Below, in pieces: positions 22,487-31,600 of a DNA stretch of 31,600 bases. Location: assembly GCA_022836615.1 (NCBI GenBank), contig MU405440.1, forward strand, positions 1-31,600, in the 5' to 3' direction. The DNA is from Annulohypoxylon bovei var. microspora. Its lineage: Eukaryota > Ascomycota > Sordariomycetes > Xylariales > Hypoxylaceae. Under the pieces are notes generated by a model. That model was not told where the DNA came from and did no database searches. It worked only from the letters and a program-made list of their open reading frames with translations. Positions within the stretch are counted from its first letter, which is position 1. Each line of letters starts with the position of its first letter. A program made the translations under genes and the position numbers.

Positions 22487-25080
22487 ATTTGCTAAGGAGT
22501 TATTTTGTTTATTATTAGGGAAAAGGGAGAATAAATTTAGACGCACAAAACAGATAATATTTTGAGGTTGGCTGACTTGTTAGAGTCGAATATAGCGAGT
22601 TTCTTGGGGTGAAGAAGTTACGGTAAGCTATTGAAAACACGCCACACTTGTCCGGACTAGGTGTCTTAGCACCTGTGGCTTAGCTGCGCAACAGGTCTTT
22701 AAAGCTTAAATACCTATCTACAGCGCTTACAGATGTATAAGATGACCCCTATTCAAAAGATCCTTCAGTATCGCGAATAGGATGCCTCTCCAGATGGTTT
22801 CTTATGGTTGCAGTTCTGGTTCTTACAGTCTGGCATATGCAAACTACTTCCCTACCCGGATCTCATTTTTTCATCTGCAAGACACACCGTTCATTTGAGA
22901 GCCCTACCAGAGGGTCCAAGTGGCCATCTAAAGGACCCTTTTTGCAGCCGCCACTACCCAATTTCGACCTGAAGGATCCGAATTTGAACCAGGTGTTCGC
23001 CATCACAGAAAGACAAACGTCTGACGTAGCTGCGGGAATGTTTAGGCACCCGAATCATCCTTCGCGATGACAAATTTTTGTTTGCTTCCGTCTCTCCTCC
23101 ACATTTCCTACGTTGTCATATGGTCGATCCCGAGGGGAGATATCGAGACCGGTATCAAGACGGTTAAGCGGCTACTCAATAGCGCTCTTCCAGACTTGGC
23201 GCTGCTGCTGGCCACCTGGGCAGGCTGATAACGAGAAAAACAGACCATCACGGGTTAGATCCAAGGCTATCGGTGAAGTATCACAGACGACCTCTAAGAA
23301 GACCTTTTTTTTTCTGATGACGGTTGCACTCATCTTCCCTCGTGTGTCACCAACTTAAGCTACGTGTATTCTGATTGACGAGCTTCCTACAGATGTATAC
23401 GACACCAGAATCGCGTGAGGGTTGCCTCGCATATCTGCCACGTAGTACTAGATAGTGTCCTTGTTCAGAGCGCGTACAGAAAAAAGACTTCATATGATCC
23501 GGATGAAGGAGATGCCAATTGGAGCTGCAGATACCCTTCACTAACGCTCTGATCGACAGGCTCCGCCACGACCACCGGCTGCGATCTTCAACCGCCGCCA
23601 TTACACTGCGCTGGGTATGGGGTGCTAGGTATGTATGGATATGTATGTACCCTCTCTCCGTCCTTGTCTCGCCCTACTCCGAACATGTGCGCACTTAACT
23701 TGGGGGGTTAGCCGGTTTGGTGTCAGACGTACAGAACAAGAACAATTTACGATGAGGCGCGGCTAGGTGAATGCTCTTTCGCGTCGGGGCTGCAAGATTC
23801 GCTCCGAGTATAGATTACAGACACGGAGCGCGTCGACGAATGAATTCTTCTATGCGGGACTTTTATTCTTTGTTAGCTATGTGCCACTGCAGGTCCCGTG
23901 CAGGTAGTCCTGATCGTATAGAGGGTATGGAATCTAAATACGGCACCGTATCTCAGCTGTCAAGGTAGGGCTGCCGAAAACCTATGCGGACAGGGCGAGG
24001 CCATCTTTGGCCAATTTAGGCTATGTTTGTTCTTTATTCCTTGGAGCTTTATTACGTATACCTGGGAGGTAGGTATGTATGCACATACACCTAGGTAGGT
24101 AAACAGTAGACTTCTAAGGTTGTTCTAGAAAGGGTGTCTTCGCCTTATCCGCGACTTTTATAGCTGTAGGTATCCATTCACCTAGCGTCGTCATGACCTC
24201 AAAGCTCAGGGACCTGATGACGCATGAATAATAATAAATAAAACAAAATAAAGCAGAACCGGCCGAGACAGAACGGGGAAATATGCTCCTGGTCTTTTAC
24301 CTGGTCTTTTGCCTGGTCTACCCGGGTATCGAGTAGTAATACAAACTAACCCAAAGGGTATGATATTTTCATGCCGGTCCTCGAAGCTAGAACAATGTAA
24401 CAGACTTCCATACATAGGATTTCGCTAATGACAAGATAGAGGAGGAATTTGTACATAAAATGAAGAATCAATTGACCCTCTCTTAGCTCCTTGTTGATTT
24501 CCCGCATCCCCTAGACATACAAAAGCTCCGAAAGCATTGCGCATAATCTGGTCATGGCTCGTATCGGCTGTCGCAGGATTGCATTTTTTTCTTCTTCTTG
24601 TTAGTGTAGTCGTACAGTTGGTTTAGTTGCAGATAGCTGAACGAATTGTTTTTTCTCTCTCTTTTACCCGGTCCTTTTCTTTTTCTTCTTTGTTATAACA
24701 GCAGGTAGTTAAGTTTGTATGCTAATGACATGCAATTATTATCGAGTTAATCCTTCTTACTGTGTAATATGACAGGTGATGATATTAGTTGTTGTGACAC
24801 CGTAGGTAGTTATGAGATGATACTATCCAATATCTAATATCTCCAACAATAAAATTGTCTATATGCATCACACTGTTAATTGCACGTATCAAAAGAAGCT
24901 AGGCGATTGTGAGAAATGGATGTATTTAATAAATTAGATTAAAAGAGGTATGGTATTGTACCTATCGTACAGTACGTACCCCCTTATCCAACGCCGGTGC
25001 ATCAAAGTAATGCAAGTGCAAGCCAAATCAAAAACCCGCAGTCTGCACCAAGTCTGCACCCGGTCCTGCACCAGTTCCCC

Positions 25081-25110
25081 CAGTCGTCAGTCGCCAGTCG
25101 CCAGTCGCCA
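25081..25110. repeat. Short tandem repeat of cagtcgc
   Basis: Four near-identical seven-base units (cagtcgt, then cagtcgc three times) upstream of cdc42. Confidence 0.7.
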
Positions 25111-25288
25111 ATATTCCCAAGCACCTTCCTAAGGTTAAAATCACCTAGGCAGCTAGGCCACCTAGGCGAAAGCCTCAGGGAATAAGAAATCACACAGCGC
25201 CAGCGTCTGCGCTTGCCGAACCAGACCCCGGTCAATTTCAAGTTCCAGTATTCCAGTTCCAGTTCTAGTCCCAGCTTTCTTTCCACCA

Positions 25289-25326
25289 CTGATCACTGAC
25301 CACTGACCACTAACCACCGACCACCG
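25289..25326. repeat. Degenerate (CCACTGA)n repeat
   Basis: About five units of ccactga, ccactaa and ccaccga in tandem, followed within 50 bp by a tgccac repeat. Both lie in the cdc42 upstream region. Confidence 0.6.
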
Positions 25327-25368
25327 CTTGCACCGCTGGGTCTTGTTAGTAACTGCCCAGGTGCCCTG

Positions 25369-25392
25369 CTGCCACTGCCACTGCCACTGCCA
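25369..25392. repeat. (TGCCAC)4 hexamer repeat
   Basis: Four tandem tgccac units, the third of the short-repeat clusters in the upstream region of cdc42. On the minus strand it opens a Gln/Trp-rich frame that I regard as an artefact of the repeat. Confidence 0.7.
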
Positions 25393-25419
25393 ATCTCGTT
25401 CAATTCGTTCAAGGTTGTA

Positions 25420-25868
25420 GCTTTCTTGTCCCTTGTCGTTTTCTAAGTCCCGTCCCGTCATCCTCGACTCCTTCTCTCGTAGTCTCGTCCCTCCGCCGAT
25501 ACTTTTTCGACTTCCCTATTACATCCCTATTACAATTCTCTTTGTGATCAATATCGCACCTTTTTGCACATTTTCTCTCCTTCGTTAAGTCTCTACCAGT
25601 CTTTCCCTCACCGCCGTCACCTATCCGAGGATTAGACTTGAGATATCGTTTATCCTCCCCAAGACCCATTAACACCTCTGACTTATTTTCTTCTTCGACG
25701 ATTCTTTTATTATTATTTTATTTTTATTTTAAACCTGCAAGTCAGAACGGCCGATACCCGCCGACAATTTCCAAGCTTACTTGCGATAAGACAAATACCT
25801 ACCTACTTAATTAAGGAAGAACGTCAACATAGCGCACCTGCTCCCTCGTCGGGGCTCAGCAAGTCAAT
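25420..25868 (+). promoter_or_regulatory. Pyrimidine-rich promoter/5' leader of cdc42
   Basis: From about 25420 to 25700 the plus strand is dominated by C and T, a pattern common just upstream of transcription starts of strongly expressed fungal genes. An AT-rich patch (about 25706-25733) and the leader up to the ATG at 25869 follow. The transcription start is not identifiable by eye. Confidence 0.35.
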
Positions 25869-27039
25869 ATGGTTGTTGCAACAATCAAGTAAGTATCTAC
25901 CTACCTTTCTACCTATCTACCTATCTATCTATCTATCTATTCCCTTCCTCCCATTGTCGTCTGTCTGCATCGTCCATTACGATATTTGGTGTCTATATTC
26001 CAATGATAAAACGCGCGGGTGTATCACAGATGTGTTTCCGAGGTCTGCGAACCTCGAGACCTCAATGTTTCATGCACATATATACCTACTGGGTATCTTC
26101 CGTCGCTACCAAAACGCAACCCACGCGTCATATGCTGCTTTCTTACTCATCTAACATCTAACATCTAACACCTAACACCATGTTGCAAATCCTAGTAGGA
26201 TAGTAAGAAGATGAATTGCTAATATCTTACCTCATCCTTATAGGTGCGTTGTTGTTGGTGACGGTGCCGTTGGCAAGACTTGTCTTCTCATCAGCTATAC
26301 CACTAACAAGTTCCCTTCCGAATACGTACCCACGGTCTTCGACAACTATGCCGTTACGGTTATGTGAGTCCCCAAATGCAATTCCGAATTCCACTTCACC
26401 TACCTAAGTATTGGCCCGCGACCATTGGTACGCTCGAAATATGGATATATGTCGACATTAGGATCAATTGAATATGTATTACTGCTGGAGGTCGACCTGA
26501 AACAAGGCTGACGTGCTCCCCACTATAGGATAGGAGATGAGCCATACACGCTTGGGTTGTTCGATACCGCCGGTCAGGAGGATTACGATCGTCTACGACC
26601 TCTCTCATACCCCCAGACAGATGTCTTCCTAGTGTGCTTCAGCGTTACATCGCCCGCCTCATTCGAGAACGTCCGAGAGAAATGGTTTCCCGAGGTCCAT
26701 CATCACTGCCCTGGCGTACCCTGCCTCATCGTCGGCACACAGACAGATTTGAGAGATGACAACAGCGTTCGAGAGAAGCTTGCGAAACAGAAGATGCAAC
26801 CTGTGCGTAAAGAGGACGGAGAGCGAATGGCTAAGGAACTTGGCGCCGTCAAATACGTAGAGTGTAGTGCCTTGACTCAATACAAGCTTAAGGATGTGTT
26901 CGACGAGGTTTGTAGTTCCCTCCGTATACCTAGGTAGATCCTAAGATCCCACGCATATACTAACTATCTCCAGGCCATCGTCGCAGCTTTAGAGCCTCCC
27001 GCGCCCAAGAAAAAGCCCCATAAGTGCTTGATTCTATAA
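25869..27039 (+). CDS. cdc42: Cdc42 Rho-family GTPase
   Basis: Membrane-anchored molecular switch that sets cell polarity and hyphal tip growth through PAK kinases, formins and, in many fungi, NADPH oxidase. Exons are 25869-25888, 26244-26363, 26529-26907 and 26974-27039, giving 194 residues. Introns are 355, 165 and 66 bp. All GTPase motifs are intact: P-loop GDGAVGKT (12-19), switch I YVPTVFDNY with effector Thr at 37, switch II DTAGQE (59-64, Gln63), TQTD for guanine specificity, SAL (about 160), the Rho insert, a PKKK polybasic stretch and a C-terminal CLIL box. A CaaX ending in Leu predicts geranylgeranylation. CLIL, the MVVATIK start and the whole sequence match Cdc42 rather than Rac1 or Rho1. 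The first exon encodes only six complete codons, a common arrangement in this gene, and intron 1 carries a microsatellite. Confidence 0.97.
25905..25940. repeat. (CTAT/CTAC)n microsatellite in cdc42 intron 1
   Basis: Tandem ctac and ctat units lie just after the donor of the 355-bp first intron. The tract is likely length-polymorphic and grades from the ctacct form typical of this locus into pure ctat. Confidence 0.8.
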
Positions 27040-29236
27040 CGCCGCTATCTGGGTCGAATCAAAGACATCTCCCGCCTTCGTTCCTTGAGTACCGCAACGG
27101 ATCCCCCCTAAAGATTGGAAGGAATAAGGATATGTCTTTCTTGGCATGGGCATTTTCCACGACATCTGCATATTTCGTAATGGGCGATTTTTTTAGACAT
27201 CAAGTTTGAACTTGTGATACCACAAGTGGATAGGATTCAGAATGAATCAACTACGCGGAAGCATACCGCAAAATTAGTGAGGTACCATTGGAACAGGCGA
27301 ACACAACAAAGATGATCCTTACATAGTAGGACATCAGATCTAGCCCCCCCTCTGGGGAGAAGAAAACCTCTTTACGGTCCAGAAAGTTCTTGAAATCCGG
27401 AGATATTTGGAAGGCAGATTCACACCATTGCGAACAGGAAGGGGTTCAGCTACAATATGAAGGGCGATACTCCAACCGATACTTTCTCTCTGGATCAAGA
27501 GCTTTCGAGTCATACTGTCATACTACCCACCCTGATTCTGATTTTCTCTTTTTCTTACTACTTTCGAGCAGCCAGGGTTTGGAGGGGAAATTCATGAACG
27601 CGGGAAGGACTTTGATAGGATTGTTTGGCGATCGGAGTGCATCTGAATTGATTTGATCGTCTTCGCCATCCTTGACACAACGATACCTTGTGATTACCTT
27701 TAATAGAACTGTGAATCTGTATCGTTCAGATTCAAGTAGGTCCCCGTACCCACCTAGCCTTCTCTACCTAGGTATAACATTATGTTTCCTATGGTTTCCT
27801 ATGATTCCCCAACTTCTACTCTTGAAACAACGAATACTTGCTTCCTCCGAACTATTCTTTACTTGATTCCGCCCACATAAAAAAACAGTGCCGACAGGTA
27901 GAGATAGAAAAAGAAAAGAGAAAAAATATCCGACTTCTACCGACAACATTCCCGAATCCCATCTGCAATGCAGCAAACTGTTGTCTCGGTCAGGCTCAGG
28001 CAGAGGTTCCACGTATTCAGCTCCGGGTTTGTGAAGGGGTCTAATGTAACGGAAAGCTTGCTTAGGTCTACGCAGGGGGATAGCCTCAGTGCAACATGGC
28101 AACATATCAACATGTCTTAACATTCGTCTCCTTTCTATTTATATAGTCATCTCATCGCACGAGTATCAGCAGGTAGGTATGTGATTATTCATCATAATGA
28201 TTTAATCGAGGCTCGTCTGCATCCATAGAGTCGATTACCTCGGTACTGTCGGACCCTAGAATAAAACAGGTGAAATTCTTGTTATCGAGTCTATTATTTT
28301 CCTGCCAGAAAGTTGTGAAGTTCGTCTTAGAGCCGGATAAACCTCAGAGGGGATAGTAAGACGAAACGACGGACTATGTAAGGATTTCTCAGGTTAACCA
28401 GAGTTAACCAGAAACCGACTAGTTCGAGTTCGTAACGCTTCCATCATAGTGGCGTTCGTATATATCGGTACATAACTGCACCGGCTCGGCTCTCATGCGC
28501 TTCCTACCAATCGTCCGAGACATCGGGATCGTGCCATACAGCCATACATGTATGTATGTGTGGCTGCAGAGAAGAGAAGACGGCAAGGCAGAATGGCAAT
28601 TCGAACTTCCGCCATATGTATGTTGTTCTAAGGACTAAGGTTGATAAGAGAGCGCCACGTTCGTAAGCTCGCATATGGCATTTCACAGAGCGTGGGGTTC
28701 GATTATATTCCTCGCTATCCTTCTTTCCTAATACATACATACGCCTTCCGAGCTGTATGCCGATTACATGTCTAAGTATGTAGATGCTAATGCTAAGAAT
28801 ATGGAGATGATTGTAAAGAAGAAGCTTGTAAAGAGCAGCTTATGCCGGAGTCGGGGCTCCTGTACTTGCTTCATACGGAATCGCGGCCACCAATAGCACA
28901 AGATGAACCGATATCTATACCTTTTTTATCTCTAGTGTAGTACGGAGCGCCGCCGAAAACATGCCCTTATCTACTTAGGTACTCCGCTCCGGCTCGAACC
29001 GCTGGTTGTATCTGTCTACGACGTTAGGTAATATACATTGGATCTGCTACATATATCTTTAGCTATTCGTCTTCACTCGAGTACAAACATCTCGAATTGG
29101 ACGGGCAAAGAATAGAGATTTCTTCCCAATCGCTTAATCTTGGGTAGATCACGCCAAGACGTCTACAGACTACAGTTCACATCACGTTTGCCAACATTTC
29201 TGCAGGTCCCTCGTATCAGAAGCTGTAAGGGAAGCA
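27040..29236. other. Spacer between cdc42 and the agmatinase gene; no gene recognised
   Basis: It holds the cdc42 3' region and the agmatinase promoter. A perfect 10-bp tacctaggta palindrome lies at 27765-27774, and a direct repeat of gttaaccaga lies near 28393-28412. Open frames at 27390-27656, 27764-28123 and 28504-28740 lack family features, and most begin at non-ATG codons. Confidence 0.5.
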
Positions 29237-30722
29237 ATGAGGCCGAGATTACTTCTCTGCCTTGCGTTGAGCTACGGCTCTGCGGTCGTCCGTGCTTGCG
29301 CTGGTCACGGCGAGGTTAGGGAATGGAGCCAGGCAGAATTAGACGAATTAGAGAAGAAATGGGGAACTGAGGTAAGAGATCCTATATTCTTAACATGCTC
29401 GTTGTGTGATATCCCAAACGGTGGTTTAAAGAGAGAAAAACCAATTAAGCTGGGAGATTCACTCCGCCAAGATATATCAAAAGAATTCAAGTCACACATC
29501 TATAATTACCATCTAGGTATAAAATATAAAAAATATTAACGATGAGTTTATAGTGGGGTTTCTCGGGCATTTCCGCCTTCGCTCACCTTCCGTATTTCAA
29601 ATGCTTGATAAACCCGAGCGAGCAATTCGACATCGCAATCATCGGCGCCCCCTTTGACACCGCCGTGAGCTACCGACCTGGTAAGTCGAACTCGCCTACA
29701 TAACTTACCTAGCACACATATACCTACCTATGTTACCTACCCCCTCACTCACATCCGAGAATCTGGGTACACAACTAACGCCCACTCCTCCAGGCGCCCG
29801 TTTCGGCCCGCGCGCCATCCGCGCAGCCTCGGCGCGGCAGACCTCGTTCCGGGGGTACAACCCGCGGGCGGGCCTCAACCCGTACCAGAACTGGGCGCGG
29901 ATCCTGGACTGCGGCGACATCCCCATCACGCCGGTCGACAACGCGATCGCGCTGAAGCAGATGACGGCGGCCTTCACCGAGCTCGGGTCGCGCGCGCCCG
30001 TGTCGCCGCTGCTCTCCAGGCCGAAGCTGCTCACCCTCGGCGGCGACCACAGCCTGTCGCTCCCCGCGCTGCGCGCCGTCCACGAGCTGTACGGCCCCGT
30101 GCGCGTGCTGCACTTCGACGCGCATCTGGACACGTGGCACCCCGCCAAGTACCCCAGCTACTGGGCCAGCGAGCAGAGCAAGTTCACGCACGGCAGCATG
30201 TTCTGGCTCGCGGGCGACGAAGGGCTGCTGTCGAACTCGAGCGGCGCGCCGAACGTGCACGCGGGCCTGCGGACGCGGCTTTCTGGGTTGGGGGATTGGG
30301 AGGACGACGACCAGCAGAACTGGGTGCGCATCAGCGCGGACGACGTGGACGACCTCGGCACGAAGGGCATCATAGACACGATCATGCAGACGCTGGGCAC
30401 GGAGGACCCCGTGTACCTGAGCGTGGACATCGACGTGCTGGACCCGGCGTTCGCGCCGGGCACCGGCACGCCCGAGCCCGGCGGCTGGTCGACCCGCGAG
30501 CTGATCCGCATCCTGCGCGGCGTCGAGGGCCTCAACCTGGTCGGCGCCGACGTCGTCGAGGTCGCGCCCGCGTACCAGGGCGTCGGCGAGGAGACCGCGC
30601 TGGCCGCTGCGCAGGTCGTGTTCGAGCTGCTGAGTAGTATGGTTAAGAAGGGGCTTGGCGAGATGGGGAAGACGGTTGAGGAGCCTGAGGCTGAGCAGCA
30701 GGTTTTGAGGGAGGAGCTGTAG
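29237..30722 (+). CDS. Agmatinase/ureohydrolase family enzyme, probably secreted
   Basis: Arginase-superfamily Mn-dependent hydrolase, expected to release urea from agmatine (giving putrescine) or a related guanidino compound. Exons are 29237-29371, 29554-29680 and 29794-30722, giving 396 residues. Introns are 182 and 113 bp with CTAAC/TTAAC branch points. The N-terminus (MRPRLLLCLALSYGSAVVRA) looks like a cleavable signal peptide, followed by a 25-residue polar linker before the catalytic fold. All metal ligands are present: H173 in GGDHS, D196, H198 and D200 in DAHLD, and D299 and D301 in DIDVLDP. The GAPFD and ARFGPRAIR segments and the PGTGTPEPGG loop favour agmatinase over arginase. Exon 3 is far more GC-rich (45 of 60 bases at 30061-30120) than intron 1 (20 of 60 at 29461-29520). 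Substrate and secretion are inferred. Confidence 0.9.
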
Positions 30723-31600
30723 GTGAGGGCTACGGGGCTGCTGGTCTCATGTTCACTGAGATTGGGGGAGGGGAGATGTGGTGGGGAAACCTGTGGCGAT
30801 GGTTCCTGACTTATCTTTATACATACCTTTGGTAGGTATATATACCTATGTAGATGGTAGAGACTAGAGCTTAGCTGAGAGGGTTGAGCGATTCTAGCAT
30901 AGAGGATAAAGGTCTATATTGAATAGATATGTAGACTTCCTGATGTTGTAACGACGACCTAGGAACTAGGTGTTTAACACGGTGATTAACATCATTAGCG
31001 ATTCACCCTTCCGCAATATTCGAATTCATCATGAACTGCGTCAATTCAATCTGAGTTTTGTTATGTATATTTTTAGATTTTTAGATATCGCGTATCTTGT
31101 GAACGTATTGGTTAAAGTGATCAATATTTGCTGAGGTCATACTGCCTTTTCGGTACAGTGCCGACATCGCAAGTTAGCTTAATGATGTCTAGGTACCTTT
31201 AGGTACATGAATAGCTTAATAATTATGCTGTTAGAAAAAGTACACTGGAGTATCTAATTTGTGTTCAACCCAGAAGATCAGCCCTTGAAACTGTTGCTTC
31301 AGGTTACACACGGCCTTTTGATATGTATCTCCTAGATATTTTTGAGACCTTATCTTACGGGGCAATTGCTGAAACTGATATCAATCCAATTGATTGGAGA
31401 ATTACCAAGTGTGACTTAAAAGGCGAGGTACCTGAGGGATGATGCGCACCAGATAATTATTATTCTAATTAGGAGTAAATAAAAGAGTGAGTTAAAACGG
31501 TTATAGTGCCCGAGTTTAACGAGGGTAATTGAACGGGTACAGCTTTGGTGTGTTTTTTTTTTTCTCCATGGTCCATCCTTATCAAAAATCTCCTATCGCG
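30723..31600. other. Downstream flank; no gene seen
   Basis: Agmatinase 3' region followed by AT-rich non-coding sequence. It includes TAGGTA-type motifs (30829-30848; 31189-31207) and a T-run near 31544-31563. Nothing in it reads as protein, and the window ends before another gene begins. Confidence 0.5.

Larger units (their letters stand above)
22487..25868. other. 3.4-kb spacer between vma22 and cdc42; no gene recognised
   Basis: The largest gene-free stretch. Short open frames (for example 22804-23070, 88 codons from an ATG with a hydrophobic start, and 23771-23968) show no known motif and no obvious splice partners. Near 24283-24320 there are three imperfect copies of cctggtctttt. From about 25080 the sequence becomes repeat-rich and then pyrimidine-rich, toward the cdc42 start. 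The region probably holds the cdc42 promoter and long 5' leader; a non-coding RNA or lineage-specific gene cannot be excluded. Confidence 0.45.

Noticed and set aside
22804..23070. 88-codon ATG frame with a hydrophobic start, possibly a small secreted protein
   Set aside because: The start region is interrupted by polar residues, it has no cysteine pattern and no supporting context.
25002..25461. Gln/Trp-rich minus-strand frames upstream of cdc42
   Set aside because: They are direct translations of tandem repeats and extend from non-coding sequence.
27205..27218. Inverted caagtttgaacttg resembling a T-arm
   Set aside because: The loop is too short for a tRNA T-arm and no acceptor or D-arm partners exist; the palindrome is probably chance.
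30134..30637. 167-codon Arg/Gly-rich frame inside agmatinase exon 3
   Set aside because: Out-of-frame shadow of the GC-rich ureohydrolase exon.
31255..31275. GTTCAACCC B-box-like motif
   Set aside because: The T-stem has a mismatch and there is no complementary acceptor strand upstream.

Overview
The window looks like nuclear DNA from a filamentous ascomycete (Pezizomycotina, most likely a Sordariomycete; the order cannot be fixed by eye). The reasons are short introns (about 50-180 bp) with GTRNGT-type donors and CTAAC/CTGAC-like branch points, compact multi-exon genes with roughly 1-3 kb spacers, an extremely AT-rich block at the left end, and six genes whose products read like their filamentous-fungal orthologues. 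All exon models were built by eye from splice signals and reading-frame continuity, and each spliced CDS sums to a whole number of codons.

Layout. 1-1460: most of a decayed element with inverted ends, holding an AT-rich core (bases 301-360 contain one C and no G). 1728-3716 (-): 12-TM amino acid permease of the YAT family, probably Dip5/AgtA-like. 5646-11029 (-): nup192, inner-ring nucleoporin. 11968-21094 (+): tel1, the ATM-type checkpoint and telomere kinase, seven exons including three very small 5' exons and a tiny last exon that completes the FATC tail. 21860-22486 (-): vma22/CCDC115-like V-ATPase assembly factor. 25869-27039 (+): cdc42 Rho GTPase, four exons. 29237-30722 (+): agmatinase-type ureohydrolase with an apparent signal peptide, three exons. 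30723-31600: non-coding.

The genes do not form one pathway. They are ordinary housekeeping genes (nuclear pore, DNA-damage kinase, vacuolar acidification, polarity GTPase) flanked by two nitrogen-metabolism genes (permease and ureohydrolase). nup192 and tel1 are divergent and share a 938-bp spacer. tel1 and vma22 are convergent. vma22 and cdc42 are divergent across a 3.4-kb spacer in which no gene was recognised.

No bacterial-type system, CRISPR array, rRNA or convincing tRNA was found. The features most worth following up are the inverted-ended element at the left edge with its reiterated 8-11 bp subterminal motif, a TAGGTA/TACCTA motif family scattered through nearly every spacer and several introns, sharp within-gene GC steps (agmatinase exon 3, tel1 3' end), and two splice sites that decide protein ends (nup192 C-terminus, agmatinase intron 1).
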